A stretch of DNA of 64,000 bases, taken from assembly GCF_002575655.3 (NCBI RefSeq), contig NC_053039.3, forward strand, positions 379,541,633-379,605,632. Direction: 5' to 3'. This document shows, one piece after another, positions 1 through 10,130 of the stretch (its first letter is position 1; every line of letters starts with the position of its first letter). Position numbers and translations under genes: made by a program. The notes under the pieces are model-generated. The model saw only the letters and a list, made by a program, of their open reading frames with translations, made no database searches and was not told the DNA's origin. Source of the DNA: Aegilops tauschii subsp. strangulata. Taxonomy: Eukaryota; Streptophyta; Magnoliopsida; Poales; Poaceae.

Positions 1-167
1 GACAATCGAATTTTGGGTAGTAGATCCTCGCGGGTCAATCGAACTTGTTGGTCAATCTAGTTTAGACCCGACAGGTAGGGAGCAGCAACAGACTCTCCTT
101 GCTTTGTAGTACATTGCATGGTCCAATGTTCTAATAACCAAAGTTCATGTTCATCCTCTGTTTGCAG

Positions 168-262
168 CTGCCCTGATGTCTGCCATTTACGAGGAGAACA
201 AGGACGAGGACGGCTTCCTCTACATGACCTACAGCGGCGAGAACACCTTCGGATTGCTCTAG
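168..262 (+). pseudogene. ATG8: Terminal exon of an ATG8 gene (fragment)
   Basis: After a TTTGCAG acceptor (161-167) the frame reads [16 protein letters not shown], then [12 protein letters not shown], then Leu-Leu and a TAG stop at 260-262. This is the highly conserved C-terminus of plant ATG8, the ubiquitin-like protein joined to phosphatidylethanolamine on autophagosome membranes. The Gly after TF is the residue exposed by ATG4 cleavage, and it is present with a two-residue tail, as in plant ATG8s. The piece encodes only about 30 of roughly 120 residues. The preceding 167 bp are intronic, and the ubiquitin-fold N-terminal exons are not in the window. They could lie to the left, so a true gene ending here is not strictly excluded, but the unrelated RPL13a exon downstream and the CACTA end favour a captured fragment. 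Confidence 0.8.
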
Positions 263-1221
263 ATGGCGCTGGCTGCCACGGCAATCGCTCTGAATGCCTC
301 CTGTAAATAAGGCGTGCCAATCAACTGTGTATATATTCCGGTTTGCCTCGTCGTAGGATCTTTAAATTGCACAACCAAGAAAAATCTATTCGTGTCCTGA
401 CTTATCCTATTTGAATGTTCTGACTTATATACTATATATATCAAGTAATCGACTCTGAAATACAGTAAAATCTACTACTCCTGCGTTCATGCATGCCGGT
501 GTGGTTACTTGTTCAGTGCTATTGATGCAATGTTTCATAGATTAGTGTATATCTCAGCGTTGCTAGTAATAAATCCGGGCGCTGCTGCGTTGTAATTCCT
601 TGACTAAGGTTGCCGACAGCATGCGGGCCTTTTGTCTCCAGACCATGAGCCTAGACTGGTGGTGACTTCTGCTCCGTTTAGGTTCTATTGACTGGTGGTG
701 TTGCAATGCAGCGCGAGAGGGTGTCAGGACGCCGCAGTGGTGATCCTGGTTCTTCTCATCACCATTGTTCTAGCCTATGGGCAAGAAGTGAATTGCATAC
801 CTATGGTTATCCAAAGACAAAAGATTGCAAACAGAATCCTGCAATTCATTTTCCAAAACTTCAGTTAGTAAGATTGAAATTTGACAGAGTCATGGCTCTC
901 CTAAATTGAGTTCAGGTGAGAGATGCTTCACGAGTTCAGGTGAGAGATGTTCACGAGTTCAGGTGATATGAGATTGAGAGAGAAAGGTGGGAGAGGCTTG
1001 GGCTGGGATGAGTGAGAGATTGCTTTTTCATCTGCTGGAGATAGATTGAGAGAGAGGGGTGCTGATTAGTGTAGTCTGTGATTGGGAGAATGCTTGCTGT
1101 TGCTATTTGTGCTTACTGATTGATTATACAGTGATTGAGATGCTGCTATTTGTACTTGTTGATGTTATTGTTGCCATCCGATGCATACTGTTGTGATCCG
1201 TAGCTTACGCCTTGCCTGCAG

Positions 1222-1350
1222 GTGTCGTGCTGGCGACCGGGTTCGGAGCGCTCATATCGAAGGTGGCCGAGCACTGGTACGAGCTCTACAAGATGGACAA
1301 GCAGGGGGCCAACCTCTGGTTCATCTACTGGTGGGAGGACAAGGTCTCAG
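1222..1350 (+). pseudogene. Exon-like fragment, unidentified, aromatic-rich
   Basis: The sequence CTTGCCTGCAG precedes a 129-bp open stretch that ends at CAG/GTGTGT, a good donor. In the frame where the first codon is split across the intron it reads VVLATGFGALISKVAEHWYE, then LYKMDKQGANLWFIYWWEDK. The density of Trp, Tyr and Phe and the lack of stops suggest a real protein exon, possibly membrane-associated. I do not recognise the family. A second frame is also open but is rich in Ser, Arg and Thr and looks like a shadow. It lies about 220 bp upstream of the RPL13a exon on the same strand. It may derive from a third host gene. Confidence 0.35.
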
Positions 1351-1569
1351 GTGTGTTGCTTTCTTCTAGCTCTGAATGTTAGGATGGTCAATGTAATAGT
1401 CCAGTCTGTAGTGTAAGGTTTTGGATTGGAAACTCAGTGTGAAGTTTGGCTCTTAGGCTTGCTTTTGCTGCCATTTTTTATTGATGAATGCATTACTGCT
1501 GCTGACATTGCTTGTACTGCGTGCGTCTTGTATGTGTGTTTGATGCTGACGTCGCTTATGGTTTTGCAG

Positions 1570-1657
1570 GGTTCTGAGGCTGCAGCCTGGGCATAGGTAC
1601 TGCCTCCTCGGCCAGCTCTCCAAGGAGGTCGGATGGAACTACACCGACACCATCAGG
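1570..1657 (+). pseudogene. RPL13A: Internal exon of ribosomal protein L13a / uL13 (fragment)
   Basis: The exon lies between GTTTTGCAG (ending 1569) and the donor GTGAGC (starting 1658). It reads [20 protein letters not shown] followed by GWNYTDTIR. This matches the conserved segment of cytosolic 60S protein L13a/uL13 that leads into its C-terminal helical tail. The next exon of the real gene (a Glu/Lys-rich tail) does not follow: the next exon-like piece, 2452-2504, is unrelated to L13a. The 88-bp exon is therefore an isolated fragment, with intact splice sites and no stop in frame. Confidence 0.8.
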
Positions 1658-2451
1658 GTGAGCTATTTCATTGTGCTGTTTCTTCAGTGCTCACTAGTTG
1701 CTAGTGTTCGACTGCTACCAGTGGGTTAAGATTAGTCTTTTATAATTGTTTTCTTGAGGATGAGTTACTGGGGCTGTTCAGGCCATGACTCCAAATTATA
1801 ATTGTTTTCTTGAGGATGGGCAATCTTGTATAGCTGAAAGTGATACATTCTTTGAAAACTCAGCTTCTACTATTCACCTTGTAGATTTTTTATTCTGCAA
1901 CATATTTGGTTTTGTCATAAAATGATTGGATTATTCTGAAGAAGTACACATGTAACCTTCCAGTGCGAGAACATTATCTTGCGGTCTTAATTTAGTCTGA
2001 TTAAAAAATTGGTCATGCTCACGAGCAGTATATATGCACTTGGTCGGTTCATTGTTAGCAGTTTAGCTACACAAACTGACTGACATTGCACAATAAAATG
2101 TAGCAGATTTTATAGCAATCCTTCTTTCTCTCGTATAGAAGTACATGCTATCTAACGTGAGCAAAATCATTGCGTAACTACAGGTACATCATATGACTAA
2201 TTTACACAGAATACTGAAACTCGACCCCATGCATTCAGTTTCAGAACATGAAACTAACCTGACTAGTAGCTTCTCTGGCTTCCAGTTTACAACTTCTAGG
2301 ATATCAATCATTCATTCTCAAGTTGCTGCCTGGCAGCTACAAGTCGCCTTTTTCTGGAATTTTCATGTTCTTTTTTTGTGTGTATATGCCTTCCTCTTCG
2401 ATTTCGAGCTTGTGATTGAGGTTAATTGATGGTGGTGGTTGCGCCATGCAG

Positions 2452-2504
2452 ATGTTCGGGATGGCGGAGAAGGAGATGGAGTACCAGGTCGAGCTTTTCA
2501 ACCG
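2452..2504 (+). pseudogene. Short exon-like fragment, unidentified
   Basis: Between GCCATGCAG and the donor GTGAGT the frame reads MFGMAEKEMEYQVELFNR. The size (53 bp), codon use and near-consensus splice sites make an exon plausible, but I do not recognise the protein. A further weak candidate (about 2898-2974, reading GEFGAKERRR onward before CAG/GTAGC) lies downstream and could belong to the same source gene. Neither can be identified by eye. Confidence 0.25.
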
Positions 2505-3889
2505 GTGAGTGATGCGCCCTCTAGCTGCTGTACTACCACCAGTCCACCACCTGGGTGGGGCTTGTGAGATCAGATCGCTGGTTGATGCAATGACCCAACT
2601 CCGTAGTTTTTGTTAATTATGTAGTTATATACATTGAGGGATGCCATTGTCTATGAAAAAAGAAATTGCTTGCACTTGTCAGACGGATGAGGAGCCTAAA
2701 GTAGCTTGACAATTATAAGCCTGGTGTTTAGTGTTTTACTGCTTCAGTGATTTCCTTGCGAACTGCTATTCCTTCAGCTATGACAAGTGATTGCCATGAT
2801 CTGCACCCGCTCGGACGCACCCCTGGAAGTGTCTTTCTGGGGAGATAGGTTACCTTGACCTGAGAATTTACCCTGACTGGAATTGTGGTTATTGCAGGCG
2901 AATTTGGGGCTAAGGAAAGAAGACGAGGAGCAACTTCTCTCTGGTCTGGTGGTTGGAACTTCAGGACAAGGCAGGTAGCATCCCCATCTCCCTTCCCCCC
3001 TCTTTCTCTGCTTACTAATGTCGCTAAATTAAGGAATATTTGATGCAAATCCTGGTTGTGTCAAGGAATTCAAGAGGGATTTGTATGAACAAGTCCATTT
3101 TTTTATTTAGTTAGTACCAAACAGAGAAGATGCGGTCCAGATTGGCCAATTTTGCTGCTACCACATGGATTTGTATCTATGCAACCATCTCCCTGCTGTT
3201 TGTGTTGTTTGGATTGCAAGAAATTCAGTTTTGGGTGACCTGCACTTAGTTTAACTTCTCTGAATAATCAACCGTATTGTTTCTGTATTGTTTTGCTGCT
3301 GTATTGTTTCTCACTCATGATTGATCTACTGCCAGGCGAAGGTTTTCAAATGTTGAAGGAGCAGGACAATAGGAACTTCTGTGATGTCTTGTCATCTATT
3401 TTCTTTTCTTTTCTGTAGAATAGTTTTGTTTGGCACTTACTGGTACCTTGGATGTAAAGATATGTACTGCTAGAACGAATGCATGTAAAGATATTTTGGG
3501 CTCCTATAACATTTCATGTTGCTTTGAAAATGTATTGGAACTGGGCTAGGCCCAAGATAGCTTGTAGTGTGATGTGTTGTAATGTCAATGGCATAATAAA
3601 AAAAGTTGGACTGGATCAATTATTTCGGCCCAGCCCAAGATATATTGAACAATTATTTCTGAGGAGAAAACTTGAGAGGCCCAGCAAAGAAATGACCCAG
3701 AAAAATACAGGAAAAAAATCTGTCGTCAAAAGGGATGTGCAAAGAAATTAAAAGGCTAAATTGTTGGGCCAGGCCCATGTAGCTAGCGAAATTAACAGAA
3801 AAATATATATTAAAAAGGCTGAATTAATGGGCTCGTCCCATATAGACACCTAATCGGACCGGGCTGAATCTTATCCACGTCAGCTTGCC

Positions 3890-4107
3890 ATGCTGGATCC
3901 TACGTGGCTTGGGGGGGCTGCTAGTGACCAAAATTTTGGTCGAAGAACCAACGACCTTTTACATATCACAGAGAAGGTCGTTAATTTCAGTTTACGACCG
4001 CCAGCTTTTGACCTTCTGTTTTTGGTCAAAAAAAGGTCGCAAATGAAAAACAATGACCTTTCAGTGACCAATAGTGGTGGTCGCAAGTTGACATATTTCT
4101 TGTAGTG
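3890..4107. mobile_element. CACTA-like terminus and subterminal repeats (right end)
   Basis: The plus strand ends in CATATTTCTTGTAGTG (4092-4107), the reverse complement of CACTACAAGAAATATG, a typical CACTA-superfamily terminal inverted repeat. The preceding 200 bp hold many copies of GGTCGC/GCGACC and TGACC/GGTCA in both orientations (for example around 3928, 3970, 4010 and 4070-4085), as expected for the subterminal transposase-binding repeats of CACTA elements. Copia A abuts 4 bp further on. The matching left terminus was not found and is probably outside the window. A Mutator-type assignment is possible but less likely given the CACTA terminus. Confidence 0.65.
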
Positions 4108-4111
4108 CTCT

Positions 4112-4685
4112 TGTTGGGGAACGTAGTAATTTCAAAAAAATTCCTATGCACACGCAAGATCATGGTGATGCATAGCAACGAGAGGGGAGAGTATTGTCTA
4201 CATACCCTCGTAGACCGTAAGCGGAAGCGTTATGACAACGCAGTTGATGTAGTCGTACATCTTCACGATCGACCAATTCTAGCACCGAAGGTACGACACC
4301 TCCGCGATCTGCACACGTTCGGCTCGGTGACGTCCCATGAACTCACGATCCAGCAGAGTGTCGAGGGAGAGCTTCGTCAGCACGACGGCATGATGACGGT
4401 GATGATGAAGCTACCGGCGCAGGGCTTCGCCTAAGCACTGCAACGATATGACCGAGGTGGATTATGGTGGAGGGGGGCACCGCACACGGCTAAGAACAAT
4501 GTCTGTTGTGTGTTCTAGGGTGCCCCCTGCCCCCGTATATAAAGGAGCAAGGGGGAGGCTGGCAGGCCCTTGTGGCGCCAGGAGAGGAGGAGTCCTCCTC
4601 CTAGTAGGAGTAGGACTGACTCCCCTTTCCTACTCCTAGTAGGAGGGGGAAAGGAAGGAGGAGAGGGAGAAGGAAAGGGGGGCGC
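4112..4685 (-). repeat. 3' LTR of Copia A, distal part (U3 end/R/U5)
   Basis: It begins with TGTTGGGGAACGTAGTAATT (the reverse of the LTR end ...CCCCAACA) and is broken at 4685/4686 by Gypsy B. It pairs with 31887-32255 in the 5' LTR and with the Copia D LTRs (for example 36345-36884). The remaining LTR sequence resumes at 18537. It includes a TATA box on the minus strand (4536-4543). Confidence 0.93.
4536..4543 (-). promoter_or_regulatory. Probable TATA box in Copia A 3' LTR
   Basis: On the minus strand the sequence is CTCCTTTATATACGGGGGCA, identical in context to the TATA region of both Copia D LTRs (36448-36455 and 43394-43401). The equivalent sequence is deleted from Copia A's own 5' LTR, so this copy sits only in the downstream LTR. 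Confidence 0.6.
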
Positions 4686-5264
4686 TGATGAGGACATAGA
4701 CCTGGGGTAGGGTAATAGGCCTGACCTATACGTCCTACCTAAGGTCCTTGTCCTAGGAGCAATGAAGTTCAAGAGCAAACAGAGAGGGCTCAACAAAGGT
4801 GTCGAGTGCAATCCACTCAACCTACCATTCACTCGGAGATCCCTCCTTATTTAGGTCACTCGACCACTCAACCACTCGACGTGCAGAAGACCTAAAGCCA
4901 CTCCGCACATCAACGGTCGGGCGTTTACTCATAGACTTAATGATCATTTATAGCACTTTATTATTGACGTTACCTGTAACGCTCTCACTTTATGTACATT
5001 GAATCCTGTGTAACGGAGGGGAGCTGGGGTCCTGGCGCACTCTATATAAGCCACCCGCCTCCTCTGAGACAAGGGTTCGCACCCCTTGTAACACACACAC
5101 GCATATAATCCAGTCGACCGCCTCCGGGCTCCGAGACGTAGGGCTGTTACTTCCTCCGAGAAGGGCCTGAACTCGTGAATCTCTTGCGTACAGCTTCTCC
5201 ATAGCTAGGACCTTGCCTCTACACCCCTACCCCCCATTCTACTGTCATACTTAGAACCACGACA
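4686..5264 (+). repeat. 5' LTR of Gypsy B
   Basis: It starts TGATGAGGACATAGACC and ends ...AGAACCACGACA. It has a TATA box (CTATATAAG, 5042-5050) about 65 bp downstream of the TAATGATCATTTATAGC region. 579 bp, against 577 bp for the 3' copy. Confidence 0.95.
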
Positions 5265-5265
5265 G

Positions 5266-5284
5266 TTGGCGCCCACCGTGGGGC
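5266..5284 (+). other. Primer-binding site of Gypsy B
   Basis: TTGGCGCCCACCGTGGGGC begins 2 bp after the LTR. Position and the TGGCGCC start are typical of a tRNA 3'-end complement. I did not assign the tRNA. Confidence 0.7.
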
Positions 5285-5337
5285 AGGCGTCTTAGCGACT
5301 TGTTGGAGAAGTTGCGATTTTTTCGATCCCCATCAGC

Positions 5338-7641
5338 ATGGTTTTAGGCGGAGGATAGGCCGAGGGCCGCGAGATCCGTGTCGGCGCGCTCGTGTTCGTC
5401 GCCGATGATTCCGCTTGGCTCTAAGAAGCTCCACTCGATGTCGAGGCGCTCCCCGTCCGCGGGGCAACGCACTTTCGTGCGTGCGTCCGCGGCGTCCTCC
5501 TGTGGCAGCCGTCGACTCAGTATCGGTCGGCTCCGGTGGCGTCTTCACTCCCTGCTGCCCGCCGGCACAAGCGTTCCAGTCGGTCGAGGCTCCAGCGGTG
5601 GGTGAAGCACGCGGTGGCTCGCCAATCGGCCACCCCCCAAGTCGCGGCAATCGAGCCCGACGAAACTCTATACGGCCTGTTCGACTGGCTCCGTTGAGAC
5701 TGTGTCCGAGTGCGACAACAGTGACCCTGCGGCGGAAGTCCTGATGGTCAACGGACTGCGCAGTCCTCCTGGCTTCCCCCGCAAGGATGGTGGCGACGGC
5801 GGAGGCGATCCGTCGCGTGCCCACGAGGAGTACCGCCCCGAGCCCCTCTCTTCGCAGCAGAGGGAAGAGCTTCGCCGCCGCAACATGGATGCACTTCACA
5901 CTCCTATCGTTGGAGAGACCCTCGAGGCTCGGGCCTTGGAGGAGGTGCGCCTGTCCAACTTGGCTGAGCGCACTCGACTGGAGAATCTCCAGCACGCACT
6001 CGACAAGCGTGCTCGGCAGCGGATTCCTAAGTCCAGTCGACGACAACTTTTTCCGCCTCCAACTCAGGTATACCGAACTCCGATTCAGAATCTCACAGAT
6101 GCAACCCGAATAGCAGAGTTGATTCAGCCCTCCCAGTCTGAAGCTGGCAGAGGTTTGATGCAGATCAGGGCTTTACTCCGGGCAGCAGGGGAACAAAACA
6201 CAGCAGTATCTCAGTCGCGGAATAGGATCCATAGCAGATCCGTGGTAGCAGACACAATCCAGTCGGCTCACAGTCCAAGATCGCCCCCGAGGCGTGAGGG
6301 ACGTGGGGACCGACGAGATCAGTACAGAAACCGTGAGCAGTATGATCACCGACTCGACCACGATGATCGTCGTCGAGTGCCCACGCCTCCCCCAAGGAGT
6401 GGGTCAAACGCGCCTCGGCAACACGATGACAGGCGCCCTCGCAGTGGTGGGCGAAGGATTCCAGTCGACCCCCGGGAGCCAGGCTTTGACGCGAGATCCA
6501 TTCTCGTTCAAGGTTTGGTTGACAGGAACAGAGCACACAGAGATGTCCACGATAGAGATTACCCGACCGGCAACAGGGTGCATGTTTCAGGTCCCGAGTG
6601 TTTCAGCGGAGCCAACAGAGCAGCAGTGATTCCTCCCAACTTCAGGTTGGCGACTGGAGTTAGCAAATTCACTGGTGAGTCCAAGCCTGACACTTGGCTT
6701 GAGGACTACCGAGTGGCTGTGCAGACGGTGGTGGCAATGACGAAGTGGCCATGAAGCACCTGCCTCTGATGTTAGAGGGTTCGACTAGAGTGTGGTTTAA
6801 TCAGTTAGCGCCTGGCAGTATTTACAGCTGGGAAGAGCTTACCCGAGTGTTTGTCAGAACATTTGAGGGTACATGCAAACGGCCAGCAGGGCTAACTGAG
6901 CTACAGTCTTGTGTGCAGAAGTCGAATGAAACTTTGAGAGATTATATCCAGAGGTGGATCACGTTGCACCACACGGTGGAAAATGTGTCTAATCACCAAG
7001 CAGTTTGTGCCTTTAAGGAAGGTGTTAAATATCGAGAATTGAATCTGAAGTTCGGTCGGACCGGAGATATGTCTCTGAGTCAAATGATGGAAATTGCCAC
7101 CAAGTATGCTAACGGAGAAGAGGAGGATCGGCTCCGGAGTGGCAAGCACAAAGCAGTCGCCCACGAAACCAGGGGAGGGAACTCCAGTCGGAAGCAGAAG
7201 CGCAAAGCCGAGCCAGCTGCTCCTGGAGAAACCTTAGCCGTGACTCAAGGAAAGTTCAAGGGGAAGCCCAAAGGGCCAGGGAACCCCAGGAAAGTAAAAG
7301 ATCAAGATGGAAATGATGTGTTGGATTTACCATGCCACATTCACATCAAAAAAGATGAGGAGGGTAATCTCATTTACCCGAAACATACCACTCGACAATG
7401 TCGGCTCCTAATCCAGCAGTTCCGAGAGAAACAACCCAAAGAAAAGGAGAAAGAATCGGACGAAGTTGAGGATAAGGAAGAGGACGATGATGGTTACCCC
7501 CGCGTCAATTCCACTCTGATGATTTTTGCTAATGTTGAGAGCAAGAGTCGACTGAAAGTCATCAACAGAGAAGTGAACATGGTCGCTCCAGCGACACCCA
7601 GTTACTTGAAGTGGTCCCAGACTGCCATTACATTCGACTAG
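5338..7641 (+). pseudogene. Gypsy B gag (broken)
   Basis: Encodes the capsid/nucleocapsid polyprotein that packages the element RNA. The likely start is ATG 5338, but TAG follows at 5356-5358 and the N-terminal frame is broken again. A long open frame runs from about 5702 (no ATG) to 6754: Arg/Asp-rich, with the start of the retrotransposon gag domain (TWLEDYRVAV). A one-base shift near 6724 moves the reading to 6745-7641, which carries the rest of the domain (EGSTRVWFNQL, SWEELTRVF, then a basic tail around KQKRKAEP and an acidic tract near 7440-7490). I see no clear CCHC knuckle. TAG at 7639 separates it in frame from the protease. Confidence 0.85.
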
Positions 7642-8304
7642 TCTGATCAGCCGACACACATAGCCACCCCTGGAAGGCAAGCGTTGGTGGTCGACCCAGT
7701 TGTCGAAGGCACTCGGTTGACTAAGGTTCTGATGGATGGTGGCAGTGGCCTGAATATATTGTATGCGGAGACCTTGAAAGGGATGGGCATTCCGATATCC
7801 AGACTCAGTGAAAGCAATATGAGTTTCCATGGGGTTATTCCTGGCAAGAAGGCTGAGTCACTCGGCCAGATCGCCCTCGATGTGGTTTTCGGTGATTCCA
7901 AGAATTACCGCAAAGAAAAGTTGACGTTTGAAGTGGTCGATTTCCAGAGTGCTTATCATGCTATTCTGGGCAGGCCGGCTTATGCACGTTTCATGGCTCG
8001 ACCATGTTACGTTTACCTTAAATTGAAGATGCCTGGTCCTAAAGGAGTGATCACTATCACTGGCAATCAGAAGAAGGCAGAAGAGTGCTTCCAGAAGGGC
8101 TCAAAGATCGTCGATGCACAAATGGTAGTCGTGGAATTACAAGAGTATATAAAAAATACAGATCCGAGTGATTTGTTGCGAGCTAAGAAGCCTGCCACGG
8201 ATTCAGCATTTCAGTCGTCTGGTGAAACGAAGCCGATTCATATTCATCCGACCGATCCCAATGCTGCTCCGACTCATATCTCGACAACACTCGACTCCAA
8301 ATAG
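7642..8304 (+). pseudogene. Gypsy B aspartic protease region (broken)
   Basis: In the same frame as gag. The retropepsin-like motif is VLMDGGSGLNILYAETL (about 7729-7780), with Asp-Gly-Gly in the active-site loop, followed by the flap and AYHAILGRPAYARF near 7950-7990 (the ILGRP motif seen in plant Gypsy proteases). Its job is to cut the Gag-Pol polyprotein. It is bounded by in-frame TAG codons at 7639 and 8302, both plausible CAG-to-TAG changes because the reading continues in frame on each side. Confidence 0.8.
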
Positions 8305-9175
8305 GAGGAAGCGCTCATCCAGTTCCTCCGTGAGAACTGGGACATCTTTGCATGGAAACCTTCTGACATGCCGGGTGTTCCCAGGGGGCTGGCTGAGCAC
8401 CGTTTGCGAGTCAACCCAAAAGTGAAACCGGTCAAAGAACATCTTCGACGGTCCGCCGTGCAGAAGAGAAAAGCAATCGGTGAAGAAGTGGCTCGGCTCC
8501 TAGCAGCTGAGTTTATCCGAGAGATTTACCACTCCGAGTGGCTAGCCAATGTTTTCATGGTCCCCAAGAAGGAAGACTCACTTCGCATGTGCATTGACTT
8601 CAAGCATATCAATCGGGCCTGCCCGAAAGATCGCTTTCCTCTCCCCCGCATCGATCAAATAGTTGACTCGACTGCAGGGTGTGAGCGCTTACCCTTTTTG
8701 GACGCTTATTTCGGGTATCATCAGATCCGACTGTATGGACCCGATGAGATAAAAATAGCTTTCATCACTCCATTTGGGTGCTTCTGTTACGTCACCATGC
8801 CATTCGGCCTGAAGAATGCTGGAGCCACATTCATGAGGATGATTCAGAAGTGTTTACTCACTCAAATCAGTCGGAATGTGGAAGCATACATGGATGACAT
8901 TGTGGTCAAGTCACGTAAAGGTTCCGACCTGTTGGCTGACCTTGCTGAAACTTTTGCCAACCTCAGAAGGTATGATATCAAGCTTAATCCATCAAAGTGC
9001 ACATTCGGGGCGGAAAATTACTCGGTTTCCTCGTTTCCGAACAAGGGTTCGACGCTAACCCAGAGAAAGTGGTGCCATTCTCCGAATGAAACGCCCTGTG
9101 CGTGTGCACGATGTCCAGAAGCTTACAGGTTGTTTGGCCGCCTTGAGTTGATTCATTTCTCGCCTCGGTGAAAAG
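8305..9175 (+). pseudogene. Gypsy B reverse transcriptase (broken)
   Basis: The RT domain is easily read: VFMVPKKEDSLRMCIDF, CPKDRFPLPRIDQIVD, FLDAYFGYHQI, FGLKNAGATFMRMI and the catalytic YMDDIVVKS (about 8889-8915), then NPSKCTFG. A frameshift near 9015-9020 ends the correct frame. Reading resumes in another frame at about 9176. The family normally has one continuous RT-RNase H, so this copy is inactive. Confidence 0.92.
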
Positions 9176-10130
9176 GCATTGCCTCTTTATCGACTAATGA
9201 AGAAGTCTGATAAGTTCGAGTGGACTCCTGAAGCTGATGCAGCATTTGCAGAGCTCAAAACCCTGCTTTCCACCCAGCCGGTGCTTGCTGCCCCAATCAG
9301 TAAAGAGCCTTTACTGCTTTACATTGCAGCCACTGGACAAGTTTTCAGTACGGTACTCACGGTCGAGTGAGAAGAGGAAGGAAAAGCCTATAAAGTTCAG
9401 CGCCCAGTATATTATGTTTCTGAAGTTTTGACTCCATCAAAGCAAAGATACCCACATTATTAGAAGCTTGTTTATGGGATTTATATGACCACGAAGAAGG
9501 TTGCACATTATTTCTCTGACCACTCCATTACAGTCGTCAGTGACGCTCCATTATCAGAGATTCTGAACAACAGAGATGCAACTGGTCGAGTGGCAAAGTG
9601 GGCGATTGAACTCCTTCCCTTGGATATTAAGTTTGAGGCAAAGAAAGCTATCAAGTCCCAAGCAATAGCAGATGTCCTCGCCGAGTGGATCGAACAGCAA
9701 CTGCCAACTCAAATCCACTCGGAGCACTGGACCATGTTCTTTGATGGTTCCAAGATGCTGAATGGTTCCGGTGCTGGGGTGGTACTGGTATCCCCCCGAG
9801 GAGACAAGCTCAGATATGTTCTCCAGATTCACTTTGATTCCTCCAATAACGAAGCAGAATATGAAGCACTCTTATATGGGTTACGTATGGCCATCTCGCT
9901 CGGCGTCCGTCGCCTCATGGTCTATGGCGACTCAGATTTGGTTGTCAATCAAGTGATGAGGGAGTGGGACGTCAGAAGCCCAGCTATGGCTGGTTACTGC
10001 AATGTGGTGAGGAAGTTGGAAAAGAAATTTGACGGGTTAGAGCTCCATCATATACCCCGACTGAAAAATCAAGCAGCCGATGATTTGGCAAAGATAGATT
10101 CCAAGAGGGAAGCCATTCCCAGCAATGTGT
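9176..10130 (+). pseudogene. Gypsy B tandem RNase H domains (retroviral-type plus second, aRNH-like)
   Basis: The first RNase H region runs from ALPLYRLMKKSDKFEW (9177 on) through LLLYIAATGQ and ISDHSI-like segments to ADVLAEW (about 9690). It has in-frame TGA at 9368-9370 and TAG at 9461-9463. A second, separate domain follows: MFFDGSKMLNGSGAGVVLV (Asp), NNEAEYEALLYGL (Glu), VYGDSDLVVNQV (Asp) and LKNQAADDLAK (Asp), about 9731-10095. Two consecutive RNase H domains, the second of plant/archaeal type, are a known feature of Tat-lineage Gypsy elements. Confidence 0.8.

Larger units (their letters stand above)
1..3879. other. Non-LTR segment with isolated host exon fragments
   Basis: No long ORF or LTR is visible here. 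The segment contains at least two recognisable plant exons (168-262 and 1570-1657) and two exon-like pieces (1222-1350, 2452-2504). All are on the plus strand, each is flanked by plausible AG acceptors and/or GT donors, and they are separated by AT-rich intron-like sequence. The exons come from unrelated genes (autophagy and ribosome), so this cannot be one normal gene. It ends in a CACTA-like terminus at 4107, which suggests gene fragments carried by a transposon. The left end of that element is not in the window, so membership is inferred. From about 3050 to 3879 I see only AT-rich non-coding DNA with several GGCCCA-type motifs. Confidence 0.5.

Noticed and set aside
168..262. Functional ATG8 gene
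   Set aside because: Only the last exon is present and the neighbours are unrelated exon fragments and a transposon end. The left edge prevents certainty, so it is recorded as a fragment.
4105..4434. 109-codon ORF repeated at 31880-32209
   Set aside because: The repetition is explained by the two Copia A LTRs. It is antisense LTR sequence, not a gene.
5333..6046. 237-codon minus-strand ORF opposite gag
   Set aside because: It is Arg/Pro-rich shadow coding in a GC-rich region. The plus strand carries recognisable gag sequence and there is no conserved motif on the minus strand.
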